Positions 1-12,481 of a stretch of 64,000 nt of DNA are shown here, one piece after another. Source of the stretch: Pomphorhynchus laevis. Taxonomy: Eukaryota > Acanthocephala > Palaeacanthocephala > Echinorhynchida > Pomphorhynchidae. Location: positions 32,870 to 96,869 of the forward strand of contig WNNJ02003130.1 of assembly GCA_012934845.2 (NCBI GenBank), written 5' to 3'. The notes under the pieces are model-generated. The model made no database searches. It saw nothing but the letters and a program-made list of their open reading frames with translations, and was not told the DNA's origin. Both the position numbers and the translations under genes were made by a program. How positions within the stretch are numbered: position 1 is the first letter of the stretch; each line of letters begins with the position of its first letter.

Positions 1-1605
1 CTCTCTGCTTCCTTCAGGCAGGTTCTCTCTAATAAATACTGGAGTTCTAGGTATAGGCTCCATCTGAGTAGAGACATGACGAGTATCGCTCTTCTTAATC
101 CCTCTCAGGCTTCCTTCTGGAAGATATTCAAGAAAGAGAAGTTTGTCTGCTTGCGGGAGAGGGCATCGAGATGGATTGGTAGCGTAGACCTTGATAGAGT
201 TTTGGATGAGTCACTAGCCCTACTTAATTATATAGCCACGCTTTCACCCCAGCCAATCCCGCCTTGGGGTGACTTCAGGAACTGGCACTTACCTGTTACG
301 CATATCCTTAACTCCTGGAGTCAACTTCCAGGCATCTTCAAATTCGTCGATCCACTCTCTTCTCGAGTTTTTGTCAGCTTTTGACAGCCGATGAAAAAAG
401 TGGCCGTCACAATGCTTTTAGCCTCACTATCCGATGTAGCCGGCATCAATTGTAGCCGACGTATATTTTTACAAATAAAAAAATTGGTTTTATGTCCCAA
501 AAACCTGCGACCCATTTCGATTCAAAATTCCCTAATTTCTGTTTGTATGATGTGGCAGCCACGAAAGAATCGACAAAACGATACCAGGTACCGTTTTGTC
601 ATTATTTTGACTCATCTGTGCCATACTTATTATTATGACTCATCTCTATATACGAAAATGCGCTTGAGAGTAGAATCGGCGACCATTTTAGTAGACGTAA
701 CCTAATCCCACCAAATGTTCATGAATTTGTCAAAGGGCATTCGGTTCATTCAGCAATTGGTGAAGTGTATCAGTTTTGTCAGGATAATAGTCATCAGCTT
801 GCTGTGGCTGTTTTTCTTGATTTTTATGCTGAATTTGACCGCATATCCCTTGGGCTGCCTGCAATAATTGTTTACAGGGTTCAGATATTGCTGTACACCA
901 AGCGGTTCTACTACGAAGACCACCCTGATGCGCGTCAATTTTACCCTATTTCAGGCCTGCCTCAAGGCTTTCCTCTTTCTTCTGTCTTATTTCTTGCTGC
1001 CCTCATTGTTTTCTTCAAAGCATTTAAACGTGAACAACATCTCGTGATATATTGATGATACAGCCCTGTTTTCTGGACGCAGGTGTAAAAATGTAGTCTC
1101 GGATGTCTACTGTTTCATTTTAAGATTAAAAGACCATATTACCCCTTCCAATCTTATTTTTAACTAAATAAAATCGCAGGCGGTCGTCTTTCATGGCGCC
1201 CTGCCACAACGAAAAAACTTAAAAGACTAGCACTTTCTACCCTCTCCCCCATTTTGCAGTATCAACCACTCCCTATCTTCACGAGTCGAGTAATCTATCT
1301 GTTATTAACCATTACAATGAACTGGTGGATGAAAGCTGACCTATATAGACTTAAACGTATCCTAAAGAGACCTACGTGGGCTCTGAAACGCGCCAAGCAT
1401 CTGTCATTGTATCGGAAAATCCAATTTCGCCTTTAGGTACTTGGGCTATCTCGGGATTAGTCTTCTTTAGAGGACGTCCCCCAGAGCAAAGACGAGATTA
1501 GCTCTTAATCTCGAGATTACCAACCATAGTTCGTCTCGACTAAACTCTTAGGAGGCGAGTGACACCGAATGGTTCAGTAGGAAGGCGGCGCGCTGGTGCG
1601 GCCGG
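1..1605 (+). mobile_element. LINE-A copy A1, 5'-truncated by window edge
   Basis: This is the 3' two thirds of a LINE-A ORF2, broken into several frames. The peptides at 76-384, 391-540 and 765-1055 match the better copy at 38.5-42.4 kb: linker 'PQPIPPWGDF', RT fragments 'RPISIQNSLIS', 'QLAVAVFLDF' and 'GLPQGFPLSS'. The YADD box is degraded near 1050. The last coding similarity, 'SRVIYL...ADLYRLKRILK', is at 1275-1370, and the 3' untranslated similarity fades near 1605. The element is long dead, with stops and frameshifts throughout. It is a non-LTR retrotransposon of the APE-endonuclease group (Jockey/CR1-like by motif; clade not resolved). Confidence 0.85.
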
Positions 1606-1957
1606 TTAACAAAATCTTTGTTTATTTATTGACAAGAAATTGTAAGCGAAGTTCAGTATTTTTTGAAAAAATGTGAACGAAGGTAGAAAATATTCATTTT
1701 TTGTGATGTAATAATAGATTCTTTTATTAAACCAACATGCCGCTGTTAACAAATTTTAAGCATAGATAATAATATAAGTAAAAGAAAAACTAACAAAACC
1801 AGTTAGTTCATAAGTTAGCGCCGTCTTCTAAATCATTCATTGTAACGCTATGGGATCAGGTTCCAACAGAATACACCAACTTGCCGACTTCCGACTGAAT
1901 CATTTAAAGTACTCTATACATGAGGATCCAATTGAGGTGTACTATGGTCGGAAGTCT
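1606..1957. other. No recognisable gene
   Basis: AT-rich sequence between two LINE-A remnants. I see no coding similarity. It may include LINE-A 3' tail or old host intergenic DNA. Confidence 0.4.
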
Positions 1958-2205
1958 CGACGTGAGGAGCTTCAGAAATCATATTCTTTGTTTTGGGGAC
2001 GTCCTCTTAAAAATAAGACTAATCCTGAGATTGCCCAGGTGCCCCAAAGGCGCCTGTGAGCATTTCCTTTTAATGACAGACGTTTGGGCCGTTTCAGAGT
2101 CCTTCTAGCTCTTTTCAGGACCCTTAAATATATTCAAGTGTGATCCGGCCGTCTATTTAATCGTAATATTGAACCCATTAATCTTAATCTATGTGTAAAG
2201 GCTGG
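1958..2205 (-). mobile_element. LINE-A copy A2, short 3' fragment
   Basis: Reverse-strand match to the end of LINE-A ORF2: the segment around GGACGTCCTCT (near 1999) and the stretch 2086-2195 align by eye with 53910-54010. It shares CTATTTAATCGTAATA with copy A3 (near 25455) but not with A5/A6, so A2 and A3 look like one subfamily. Confidence 0.7.
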
Positions 2206-2221
2206 GAGGGGTTAAAAATGA

Positions 2222-2920
2222 TTTATTTTTACCTGGCAAATTCGTACAGTCCCACGCTTACATGACCATAACAAAACAATACAAAAATCTAACTCATGTG
2301 TATAGAAGGTGGGAATGGATGAGATATTTGAATGTGATAAAGGAGGGAACACGGCGGATGACGAGAGGGATCTGATTCCAGACTAGGCGTCGGCGAAGTG
2401 AAAGGATCAGAGACCGTAGTTGTTGCAATAATTGGGAACGTGGAGTAAGAGGGAATGACGAGAACGCAGCGATAGAGATTTGGGGCGAGTGTCGTCTAAG
2501 AAAGGGAGGTTGATGAATGATGGCGGCCCACAGCGATGAGACGAAAAGTGACGAGCAGGTAAAGTTAGATGTAGATGCGGATGGTGAGCCATGCGAGTTG
2601 GGCAAGATGTGTGAATGTGTGTGGTCAAAGCGATGGAGACGTATGATCACTCAAACGATGGAGTTTATTATGCGTTGTAGGGGTAGGATGATGGATTTTG
2701 GAGAATTGGCGAAAAGACTGAGACAGTAATCGATTTTAAGGAAGAGAAGCGATTAAAATTGGCAGGGAAGAGTGGTTTGGGATTGAAACCGGGATGTGAG
2801 CGAGCAACGTGGAAGCTTTGGTCAGGACAAATGACAAATAATCACAGGGATTTATTTCGTAAGACGAGGAGGAGCGAGCAAGGATTGTGTTATTATTACA
2901 AGACAACATAGCGAGCAGAG
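2222..2920 (-). mobile_element. LINE-B copy B1, 3' end joined to an internal piece
   Basis: It starts at the LINE-B 3' terminal sequence (CACGCTTACATGACCA near 2254) and follows the element backwards to about 2720. It then jumps to sequence matching the RT/endonuclease linker of copy B2 (near 7870-7990). The copy is therefore internally deleted. No intact frame remains; the 118-aa reverse frame at 2294-2650 is the RT C-terminus. Confidence 0.75.
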
Positions 2921-2984
2921 CTCAAAGTTGCGTCACTTAAAATAAAAATAAATTAATTACACAAAATTTTCTTCCGAAATTCGT

Positions 2985-4830
2985 TAATAGTAGGGAACGA
3001 ATCATTGTCTCGTTCAACTGATTCCATAGATTCACACCCTTCGATTAAACTGGACAGTTTTTAGCGTACAATCCTTTGTAGATTGAGGACTACTGAATGA
3101 CTGCGCATCCATTGACCTGATCTAACATCCATTAGCCCTTGTAGTACGTTTCGTGGGTTGCGAAGAATTGCCCATGTTAAACACATGTCGCGTAAATCAC
3201 GGAGAGTGCTAATACTATTTATGCCCAGTGCATTGAGTCTTTGTTCGTATGGGAAATTCCTTATTGGGTAAACAAACTTTTTTGCCCAACGGAGCTTACC
3301 TTCCAATTTTGCTGACTCCTATATAGTCATCGGATAGACGCATTGAGACGCATATAGCAGATGGCTCAAAATAAATGCGTTAGCAAGAATCCGAAATGAT
3401 CGTGGATGAAGAAAATAAAATGTACGACTAATGAAACCTACCGTCCGATAAGCCTTTGCACATACATATTCAGTATTACGTTTAGTGAACAAGTCGTTGA
3501 AAATCTAGACGCCGAGATCCTTCACATGGTCTACATTTTCGATTTCATTTTCACAAAGATAGTATTTTGCCGGCCAAGAACTTTGTCGACCTCGAACACG
3601 CATAAAAGAACGTTTGGCAGAATTAACCCATAAACCGTTAATTCGAGCCAAATTCACAACTTTATCTATATCTGACTAGACACTTTGTATCTAAATACGA
3701 CTTTATGTCTATCCAGATTTTCAGGTCATCTGCATATAAGAGACTCAGAACTCAGGAAGCCTGGTAAATCATTTATGTAGATGAAGAATAACAGTGAACC
3801 AAGCACTGTGCCCTGTGGTACACCTAAGTGTGTATTATACCAGCCTGAATAAATGTTATTAACGTGAACTTGATAAGAACTGCCAAATATAAAATTTACC
3901 ACCCAGCGAATAAGAATGGGATCAATCGCCAAGGCATGCATTTTGGAAATCAGATAGTTATGACTACGTGATCGAAAGCTTTGGAAAAATCAAAGATGAT
4001 ATCTACACAAGCTTCTTCATCAACTAAATTAGCCTATGAGTTATGCGCAACTAGCAGATTAGTGACAGTAGAATGATCATTTCTAAGCCCATGTTGGTTA
4101 ACACACAGTAAATTTCTGGATTTCAAATCATCACTAATATGGTTATACAGTTGTCTTTCCAAGATTCGACAACAAATTCGAGTCAAGCTTACAGTGGTAT
4201 TACAATTGAGCGTTTCCTCATCTCGGGTATTTGACCGGAATAATGTGACACAATAAACATCTAATATAAAGGGATACAGTCGGCAATAAATCAGGACAAA
4301 CAGGGAACGATGATTTTAGGTTTTTAAGCTCTCTTCGCACATCCCCAATAGAAAACATCTTAACGATATCACTGAGTGATTTATATGGGATTAAAATATG
4401 GATTATTAGAGGAATTTAATGATATCAAAAAATGTTCACCGAACGCATTAGCGATGTCATAATCGTCATCGTGGGCACGTCCACTGTCCGATACAAGCCG
4501 AACATGTTTCGCTTTATGTTTTGAGTTCGCGTATTTGAACAAATGACCAGGGTTGCGAAAAGACTCTTGAGCTATCCTTTCTTCGAAACTACGCCGTTTA
4601 TTGTGTTTTAAATTCGTAAAACTATGCCTTACTTTAATGAAAGAAACACTGTTAATTTCACCATCCCGATGTTAAAAGTATTCCCGAGACTTAGAGTTAC
4701 ATTTAGAATATATCGATTTGAGCTACCTAATGTTGTATGGTATGACAGTGCATCTGTTGTTTTCTTTGTCTCGGAGTGCTGTAACAGTTTTTGCCAATCT
4801 TTGTCGATGAGCTTTTTTATTTATAAATGT
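2985..4830 (-). mobile_element. LINE-C, RT remnant
   Basis: Antisense RT of a different LINE family. From 5' to 3' on the minus strand: 'CRILERQLYNHIS' (about 4170), 'DIIFDFSKAFDHVV' (about 3985), and at 3941-3726 a frame with 'GVPQGTVLGSLLFFIYINDL', the classic RT motif of Jockey/CR1-type LINEs. The thumb and tail are at 3306-3061 ('RNPRNVLQGLMDV'). The upstream part to 4830 is weaker. The copy is broken in many places and only one was found in the window. Confidence 0.75.
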
Positions 4831-4924
4831 CTCGTTTTTTGTATTTTGTATTCTCTTTCAAGTAGTCAATAACGTACTTGATATTTTTACAATTCTTCTA
4901 ATTTTGTTCTGAATCATCGACCTT

Positions 4925-5220
4925 TTTTAGTAGAACTGTGTACTTTTAGCATACAGGTAAATGAGTATGGATTCTGGTTTCCTGTACCATGACATAATAT
5001 CAGTATACACAGCTGGTAAACTATCTGTCAACAATACAAAGCAAGGAAAGCTCTACATGCTGCCAAAAATTTATAAAAATAAATCACCTGGTAGATCAAT
5101 AATTTGTTATATATGAACGGCGACCGAGAAGCTTTCAAGAAACGTTCTATCGAAGCCGCTGCTTGTGAATGTGGATTCTTACATTGAAAGAACTGACCAC
5201 TTTATACGTAAATTAAAGCA
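4925..5220 (+). mobile_element. Penelope-like element fragment (RT N-terminal part)
   Basis: The plus-strand reading 'LYMLPKIYKNKSPGRSII', then 'TATEKLSRNVL', then 'VDSYIERTDHFIRKL' has the spacing of the 'LPKIHK..GRPIVS..PTEKLS' block known from Penelope-like RTs. It is interrupted by at least one stop. The RT palm found at 57.9-58.3 kb may be from the same family. Confidence 0.6.
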
Positions 5221-5403
5221 TTGGCTTTAATTTTGATTTGATTTTTCACATTTTCACGATTATTATTCTCATGAAGATATAAATTATATTTTTGCTAATT
5301 AATTTCAATTATAGAAATTAATGTTTCTTAAAACGTTATATTTAAAACGTTGATTAAAACGTTTTAGTGATTGTGACAATGCTATCAATACCATACCGTT
5401 GAC

Positions 5404-5607
5404 TGTCATGATCAATAGTTTTGTTATGTCTTATTATCTTGTTATGTTTTAGATATAACAAGATAAAGCCTTTATCGAATAAAGGCTTTATATACAGGCT
5501 TTAATTATTTGTCGAATAAAGCCTTTATCGGTTCTATCTACAACAGTTTATTCGACAATATTGTAAAAACTTATAATCAAGACAATATAAAATTATTGAT
5601 CATGACA
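5404..5607 (+). repeat. 5' LTR of Gypsy-1
   Basis: 204 bp, starting TGTCATGATCAATA and ending with its inverted form TATTGATCATGACA read through TG...CA. No difference was seen from 14954-15157. It contains a short internal inverted pair. Confidence 0.8.
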
Positions 5608-6669
5608 ATTTTTCCCCTGAGCAAATAATCGGTACACATTACTGGATGCTTACCCCCATTCTCCTAATTGATAATTTAATTTCTCAAATAGCATCATATT
5701 CTGTGTTTACAACTGTAGACCTTTCTCAGGTCTACTATCAAATCCCTTTGCTAGAAAACGATCGACCGTTCACTGCTTTCGAGGCAGATGAAAATCTATA
5801 TCAATATAAACGAATTCCATTTAGATTGACCAACGCAGTGTCCGTCTTTCAACGTATCATGAATCAGATCATCAACGACAATGGTCTCGTCGGAGTTTTC
5901 GCTTATTTGGATGATATTATAATTTGCGGCTAAAATTTTAACGAACACGATGAAATATATAAACGGTTTTGCGAAGTCGCTAAGGATGTCAATCTTACTT
6001 TGGCTAAGGAGAAAACAAGGTATAGACAAAAGGAATTAGATTTTTTGGGATATAGATTGTCTAACGGCTTTGTGAAACCAGATCATAATCGTGTTAAACC
6101 ATTACTTGATTATCCAGTACCTAGAGACAGGAATTAAATGCAACGACTATTAGGTCTCTTAGCATACTACTCCAAATTGATATCTTTATTCTCTAACAAA
6201 ATAAGGATATTACTTAAAAAAATATTTTTTAACGTGACAAATGCGTGCCAGCGCACGCTTACATGACCACAACAAAACAAAAATGTAAATCATGTGTCGA
6301 GAAGGTGTGACGGTGGAGGTGTTTGAATGTCATAAAGGAGGAAGCGCGGTGGATGTCGAGATAAAGTTGATTCCAGGCGAGTGAGGCGGCGACGAGGAAG
6401 GATTGGAGACCGTAGTTGTTGGAGTAATTGGGAACGTGGAGTAAGAGGGAATTACGGGAACGCAGCGATAGCGAGGTGGGGCGAGTGTCGTCTAAGAAAG
6501 GAAGGTTGATGAACGATGGGGAGCCGACAGCGATGAGACGAAAAGTTACGAGAAGAAGGCGGAGTTTGATACGGATTTGGATGGTGGGCCAGACGAGTTG
6601 GGTAAAATATGTGGATGTGTGGTCGAAGCGACGGAGACGAAAGAGCACTCGAATGGCGGTGTTGATTAT

Positions 6670-7701
6670 TCGTTGTAGGGGTAGGATGATGGATTTTGGA
6701 GAATTGGCGAAAAGGCTAAGGCAGTAATCGATTTTAGGAAAAAGAAGCGTTGAAAGGAGAAATACCAGAACGGAAGTCGATAAGGGGTTCGTATACGGCG
6801 GATGTCACGGAGAATTAAGTTAGACAAGCGGACCTTGCCACGGACGACGGGTTTAAGAGAAAGGTGATCATCGAAATTGAAATCTAAGAAAGTGAGATTG
6901 TGGACTATGGAGATGATCGATGAGGCAAAAAATACAATGGGAGGAGATATGTTTGGTTTACGGGGGAGGATCTGCATTATTTTGGACTTGTCGGAGTTTA
7001 GAGCGAGATGGGGATTGGAGAGACGTTTGTAGATAGAAGAAAGACAGTTGGAGGCAGAAATGCCGATATCGTGTATGCGATGTGCGGGTGCATGAGCATA
7101 GATGAGGATGTCATCGGCGTATTGCATGACGTTAAAGGAGAAAGGTTTGATAAACGGAGAGAGATCGCCAAGCAGAAGAGAGAAAAGCAGGGGACATAGG
7201 ACTGAACCTTGTGGGACCCCGCAAAAATATAGGGATGGGAGGGGAGGATGATGAATTAGAACAGGCGCGAAAGGAACGGTCGGATAGATATGAGGCAAAC
7301 CATGCTACGGAGGAGTAAGCAATCCGTAATCATTACGAAGGCGAGACATGAGTACGGAGTGGTCGTCAATGTCGACGGCGGAGGAGAGGTCGAGGGATAT
7401 AAGAACACTATATAAAGCCTTGTCTCAAGTCGTTGTAAATTTTAATGCAAACGATTTCTGTGGAGTGATTAGAGCGGAAAGCGGATTGGAAAGGAGGGTA
7501 TAGATTTGATGAGGAGAGATAAGTGGTGATCTCTATTAAGACGATGCGTTCTAAGAGCTTAGAAATAGCAGGGAGTAGTGAAATGGGGCGATAGCTTAAA
7601 GGAAGGGAGTGGTCGAGCGATTGTTTCTTAAGGAGGGGACGAACGATTGCGGATTTCCAGTGTGAAGGGCAGATACGATTGGGGATGGTCGAGTTAAACA
7701 A
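6670..7701 (-). pseudogene. LINE-B (B2) reverse transcriptase
   Basis: Antisense RT domain in at least two frames. The 7701-7408 piece holds fingers motifs 'YRPISLLPAISKLLERI' and 'FQSAFRSNHSTEI'. The 7298-6666 piece holds 'GVPQGSVLCPLLFSLLLGDL' and the catalytic box 'YADDILIYAHA', followed by the thumb ('LTFLDFNFDDHL'). The palm segment with the first catalytic Asp lies in the frame-broken stretch about 7407-7320. It is ordinary LINE RT and is non-functional because of the frame breaks. Confidence 0.85.
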
Positions 7702-8319
7702 GGTTATGAGAAACGGGGATATCGATGAGCATATGGATTTTTATATTTGAGTGGGCAGGTGATAGGCAGGTGAGGTTTTGTTGGGCAAGGACATATGATA
7801 CTTCGGTTGGTGAGACAGAGAGAAGATAAAAGAGTTCCGGAAGGATGATGCTAGGCGGGGGAGAGTGGGATAGGATGGAGACCGGGGTGTGAGAGAGCAA
7901 CGTGGATACTTTAGTCTGGAGAAATGACGAATAATCATGGGCATTGATGTTGCACGGCGAAGAGGAACGAGCCAGGATTGAGTTAAAAGTATGCCAGAGA
8001 GTCTTAGAGTTGAATGAAGTGATGATTTTATGCTGCCAGAAGGAGTTGCATTTGGTACGTAGTAGGTTGAGATGAGACCGGCGAAGAGCAAGATAGGAAT
8101 CACGGAAAGACGGAGTGATCGAGCGGAAATCACGTCTGAGAGAGCGGTGATAGACTCGAAAAGCATGGCGGAGTCGACGCTTTGAGAGTAGGCATTGGAT
8201 GTCAAACCATGGGGCACGGTGCAAGCGACGGTGTGGGTGAGACTTGAAGGGCAAGAGAAGATCGAGAGTGGATGTGAGTTCAGAGTCGAAACGAAATGCG
8301 AGATCGTGAGGAGATGAAT

Positions 8320-9092
8320 GTTATTGTGGGACAGGATAGAGACGATTTGAGTAAGGCGAAGCAGAGAAGGGAGATGTCAAGATTTCTCCAAGGGCGACGT
8401 TAGGATTGTAGGTGTGTAAGGAGGGGTGTGTGATCGGATAGGCCAGGATCAGAGATGGACAGTGTGGTGTATGCAGCAAAATGATTAGGAACGGCGATGA
8501 TGTTGAGTGCTTACCAAGCATATGTGTGGGGGGGCAGTGGACATGAGTTTGTTATTGAAGTTGGATAGAATGTTGATGAACCGGATGGAATCCGTGGAAG
8601 AGGAGCGGTCTAGGCGGATGTTGAAGTCGCCTAGAACTAGTGAAGGAATTGAGGACAAAGAACAATGAGAAAGAAGGTCAACAAGTTCGGTAAAAAAATA
8701 CGGATTAAAGAGCCGATGAACCAGGACGGTATACAATGGCGAGATCTAGAGTGATCGGGTTAGAATAACGACAAGTGAGCAATTCAAAAGAGCAAGGACT
8801 GAAAGGGGGATTGATTTTGCGAAGAGACGCGGGGTGACGCGCGAATGCGACGATGCCGCCATGATTAGAGAATTTAGTAGGTTTTAAGTGAGGGGGCGGG
8901 CGGATTCGACTAGGGAACAACCGGCAGAGAACAGACGCCGAATGGAAAAGTCGTCGGAATATGAGTGCCAGGATTAGGTGAGGCAGAAGAGATCAATGGA
9001 TTGCTTGGTGAATAGGTTGAGGATAAGATCGGATTTATTGAGAATAGATCTAGTGTTGAGGAGTCCGAGGCGTAAACCGTGTTTGTTGGCAA
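8320..9092 (-). pseudogene. LINE-B (B2) APE-type endonuclease
   Basis: Frame-broken endonuclease/exonuclease/phosphatase-fold domain. The best signature is 'LVLGDFNIRLDR' at about 8640-8600, the conserved GDFN motif of LINE endonucleases. 'DLAIVYRPGSS' lies just upstream (about 8740) and 'RLGLLNTRSILNKSD' near the domain start (about 9070). The domain nicks the genomic target for target-primed reverse transcription. It is split over three reading frames and not functional. The same motif recurs on the plus strand at 16392-16557. Confidence 0.75.
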
Positions 9093-9200
9093 AAGAGTCT
9101 AGTGGAGAATACACATAGGGGAGATGGAGCGCCATCGAATTTGGGGACGGGTGTGGACAACTTGAAAATTTCCGTCAATGTTTCGGATGGAGAGTGATGT

Positions 9201-10124
9201 TTAGCCGTTTTCCTCCCGACGGCGTTTTTCAATGCGGGCAGAAGAGAGTTGTGCGATTTCAGAAGGGGTGCGATCGGGGGAAATTTGAGTGGTTGAAGAT
9301 GACATGAGTTCAAATCGTTGAGAGAGGACAGAAGACGCATGAGAGCAATGCTTGTAAACAATTTTTAGGAGAGGGGGCTGGGAAGGATTAGAATGAGAAG
9401 ATTTATTTAGACGGATGAATGCGACAGGAGAAATGTCCTTGAAAAAGGATGGTTTATCCGCAGGAACAATAGACGAGAGGATGGATCTGAAGGCGGAAAC
9501 ATCGTGGTCCAGACGTGCTTGTGGAGATAAGGAGTTAGAAGGCGTGATATTAGTAACAATGACGCAACGATCACGAGATGCAAAGCGCTTCCGTAAAGGA
9601 GGACGACTGACGTGAGTAGGTGAGATCACGATAGAAGAGCTGGCAGTTGATGATTTGGAGGGATTTGGTTTGACGACGGGAGACATAGAGGATAATGATA
9701 ATAAGGAGGGTGGCAAGCGATGTGAGGAAAGGTTATGAGTGGAAGGATAGTGGAGGTTGGTGGAGGTGATTTTGATTGATGGATGCAAGTTATTGAGAAA
9801 CGAGACAGGAAGGACAGGACGTGGGGTGTCGGGGAGTGAAGATGACATGGAATGGGAAGTGTATATGGTGGCAGGGTCGGTGGGTGGAGAAAGGACATTA
9901 GAAACGACGGGGGTAGTTTGAGTTGACGTGTTGGATGTTGATATGTGCTTATTGGAAAGGTTGCATATTAGTTTGTTGTCACAAAAACCACATACGAAGT
10001 CTTCTTTAGCCTTATTCTTGTCGCAGGTGATTGTTGTCCAGACGCTGCAGTCGTGTATCGAGCACTGTACTTGCAGTTGTCCATAGTTGGTGTCGGTCTT
10101 AGTTGTTTTCTTACGTCCACCCAT
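9201..10124 (-). CDS. LINE-B ORF1, PHD-finger-like nucleic acid chaperone (intact frame)
   Basis: A 307-aa open frame in copy B2, the longest intact frame of this LINE. It begins 'MGGRKK' and has an N-terminal Cys/His cluster 'CSIHDC...W...C...FVCGFC' (residues about 20-50) resembling the PHD/zinc finger found in ORF1 of some CR1-like LINEs. A long Ser/Pro-rich linker follows (about 60-170), then a probable RRM-like part ('RDRCVIVTNITPSN' about 185, 'LLKIVYKHCSHASS' about 255). The C-terminus is basic and runs into the ORF2 region. Role by family: RNA binding in the retrotransposon RNP. The start is the ATG beside the minisatellite. The RLE LINE next door has a related finger (13010-12935). 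The frame is intact, but the element around it is not. Confidence 0.7.
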   Translation of the reverse strand: MGGRKKTTKTDTNYGQLQVQCSIHDCSVWTTITCDKNKAKEDFVCGFCDNKLICNLSNKHISTSNTSTQTTPVVSNVLSPPTDPATIYTSHSMSSSLPDTPRPVLPVSFLNNLHPSIKITSTNLHYPSTHNLSSHRLPPSLLSLSSMSPVVKPNPSKSSTASSSIVISPTHVSRPPLRKRFASRDRCVIVTNITPSNSLSPQARLDHDVSAFRSILSSIVPADKPSFFKDISPVAFIRLNKSSHSNPSQPPLLKIVYKHCSHASSVLSQRFELMSSSTTQISPDRTPSEIAQLSSARIEKRRREENG

Positions 10125-10127
10125 AAA

Positions 10128-10372
10128 CGATGGTTGCCGTCGATTGTTGTCGTCGATTGTTGTCGTCGATTGTTGTCGTCGATGGTTGTCGTCGATGGTT
10201 GTCGTCGATGGTTGTCGTCGATGGTTGTCGTCGATGGTTGTCGTCGATGGTTGTCGTTGATGGTTGTCGTTGATGGTTGTCGTTGATGGTTGTCGTCGAT
10301 GGTTGTCGTCGATGGTTGTCGTCGATGGTTGTCGTCGATGGTTGTCGTCGATGGTTGTCGTAGTGCGTCGAT
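10128..10372. repeat. 13-bp minisatellite at LINE-B 5' end
   Basis: About 18-19 tandem copies of GGTTGTCGTCGAT with a few variants (GTTGAT). It sits immediately 5' of LINE-B ORF1, so it is probably part of the element's 5' UTR. The plus-strand open frame over it is a repeat artefact. Confidence 0.9.
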
Positions 10373-10460
10373 AGTTGTCGTTGTGTGTTAAAACTGTTAA
10401 ATTTGCGTGATTGATCTTGAACTGGATTGATTGTAAGTAGTTAATAGGTATATAGATAGT

Positions 10461-12446
10461 TTAAACTATACCCTCATCTACTGGTCGTAATTCCACTTCC
10501 CGATCCACGCGATCATGCGCCTCACTTAGTATCGAGCCGATCGTGTCGCGTATGGCGTTGTGTCTGATAATTGTTCCGCCGCCGACTCTACAAGAGAGTA
10601 CATGTCTTAAGTTAAACACTTCTGAACATCGACAAATTCCCTTACTTTTAATTGGTATATTGTATCTTATCGCAAGTGCATCCAAAAACTGTTGCTTTTG
10701 TAAATAGAATCCAGACGGTTTCGAAGGAATAGATGTCAACCAAATTGAGGCATTCTTCTGTGCAGCATGCTGTATACTTCGAGCCATTTCTTCACTTGCA
10801 TTTTCCAAAATTTGTTTCTTAAGTTGCTGGTATATATTCCGATTATTTTTCCGGTAACCATCACAAAGATCCTTTAGTATTTCCCCAATTTCAGAACTGT
10901 TACTATGAATAACGTTTGCATTCGCTATTAGGTGTGATTGTTTAAAAACCTCTTCTGCGTTGGCTGATGGATCTATTATGCCTAAACCTCCATCTCTGGC
11001 GGGTAGTTTAATAATATCTCGAAGCTCTAACGTTAACACTCCCAATCCCATAATGCTCGGTATCAACTTCAGGAAAATATCATCAGCTAAGCCTCTGAAC
11101 CATGATGAACTTACTTTTGTAGTGCGCACCAGATGTGTCCATTGAAACTGAATCGTTCGTGTTAGCAATATATAAGCAGCATATGGATCCAATTCTGCTA
11201 AATCACAAAGATGCTTTATCTGTACTCGCCAGGAGTTAATTGAACTCATGACTTGACACTCACGATATGCATCACATCCGATAAATCCTCCCAAGACCTT
11301 GATACCATTTTTAACCACTTTGACTCCTTCTTGCATAAGATATTTGGCTTCATTTGTCATAGTTTCGTTCTTGTTTAAAAAACAGCATTTTGAAGCATTT
11401 ATGTGAAATCCGAAACTTTTACCAATCACTTTCAATAGATCCCATACTTAAGACAACTCATGCGCACGGCCAATAAAAGTTGCATCATCTGCGTACCAAA
11501 GTTGGGTGACACCAGGTATTTTTTGTTTAATCTCTCCAATTATCGGTAAAGACGCCGCTGCAAATGCAGCCATAGCCAAGGGGTCTCCTTGTGTTACCCC
11601 TTCTTCAGATAGAATTGTCTCCTCAGCAACAATTAGCAGTGATGGCTTCGAGTAAGTATTGATCAGGAGTGTCGTCATGGCAGGACAAATCGCGTTTATG
11701 TTTTTGAGCAACAAATCCCGATTGATACAATTGAAAGCGTTGTTGGCATCTACAGTTAATATGCAATATTCACTATTACTTTCAAGTATATCTCTTGCAT
11801 TATGAATAATAGTATCGGTCCCACATTTCTGACCAGCACACATTTGTACTGCCCCAGCTACCTCCATCAATGTTGGTTTAATATATTTTAGCTGTGCCCT
11901 GGCTACTATGCGTCTCATAACTTCCCCTATACCGATAGGGCGTATTCCAGGAGATTTGTCAAGAGGAACCAACCGACATGCTAGATATGCTTCCAAGCTG
12001 TTAGGATTTAATCTTTCGGTTGCAATTTTTATTACAAACATTGCGAGCACATTCGCTAATCTGTATGATTCTTGACCAAAACATGTTAGTGGATATCTCC
12101 ACATTTGCGCGTCCATACCGGATGGTCCTGCACTTCCATTTGATTTTTTAGCCGCTTTTATAATATCTTCTGGACTTAAATTCATGTAAATTACTTGATG
12201 ATCGTGGATTACATGTTTCAGAGGTGTCAATAAAATATACTCTCCATCTGCATCCGTTGCTCGAGGATGTAATTCTTGAAGGCGTGTGAGCACTGTTTTG
12301 CCGTCCAAAAAACTATCAATCTCATGTATCCCGGATTTTTGTCCGCCTGATTTTAAAAGCCGAGCTGCTTCTCCAATTTTACTGTATTGCACCAATTTCT
12401 GAATGTCCATTAAAAATCCTTTTTGATGGTTTTTCTTACGATTCAT
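10461..12446 (-). pseudogene. Reverse transcriptase of the RLE LINE, one in-frame stop
   Basis: A 661-codon reading in a single frame, interrupted only by TAA at 11450-11448. Motifs in order: 'NGSAGPSGMDAQMWR' (about 12150), 'ACRLVPLDKSPGIRPIGIGE' (about 11950), 'MCAGQKCGTDTIIHNARDIL' (about 11820), 'LTVDANNAFNCINRDLL' (palm, first Asp), 'GVTQGDPLAMAAFA' (about 11600), 'LWYADDATFIG' (catalytic YADD, about 11490), then after the stop 'GFHINASKC' and 'LGGFIGCD' (thumb). The C-terminal part has 'CRCSEVFNLRHVLSC' and 'RHNAIRD' (about 10620-10540), the CCHC plus RLE entry. It ends 'RPVDEGIV' before the nuclease core. The copy is remarkably well preserved and looks younger than most copies here. 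Confidence 0.8.
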
Positions 12447-12481
12447 TGATCTCTGCTTTTGAAGGAATCGAGCTTCTGAAA

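Larger units (their letters stand above)
6233..10431 (-). mobile_element. LINE-B copy B2, nearly full length, nested in Gypsy-1
   Basis: Antisense LINE with its 3' end against Gypsy RT at about 6233 and its 5' end near 10431. Order on the minus strand: 5' 13-bp minisatellite (10372-10128), ORF1 with a PHD-like finger (10124-9201), APE endonuclease pieces (about 9090-8480), linker, RT (about 7700-6670), 3' UTR. The 3' end carries a conserved hairpin-forming GCGTGC...GCACGC block shared by copies B1, B3 and B5. ORF1 is intact; ORF2 is in about six frame pieces. The APE endonuclease plus a PHD-like ORF1 suggests a CR1/L2-type element (inference). Confidence 0.85.
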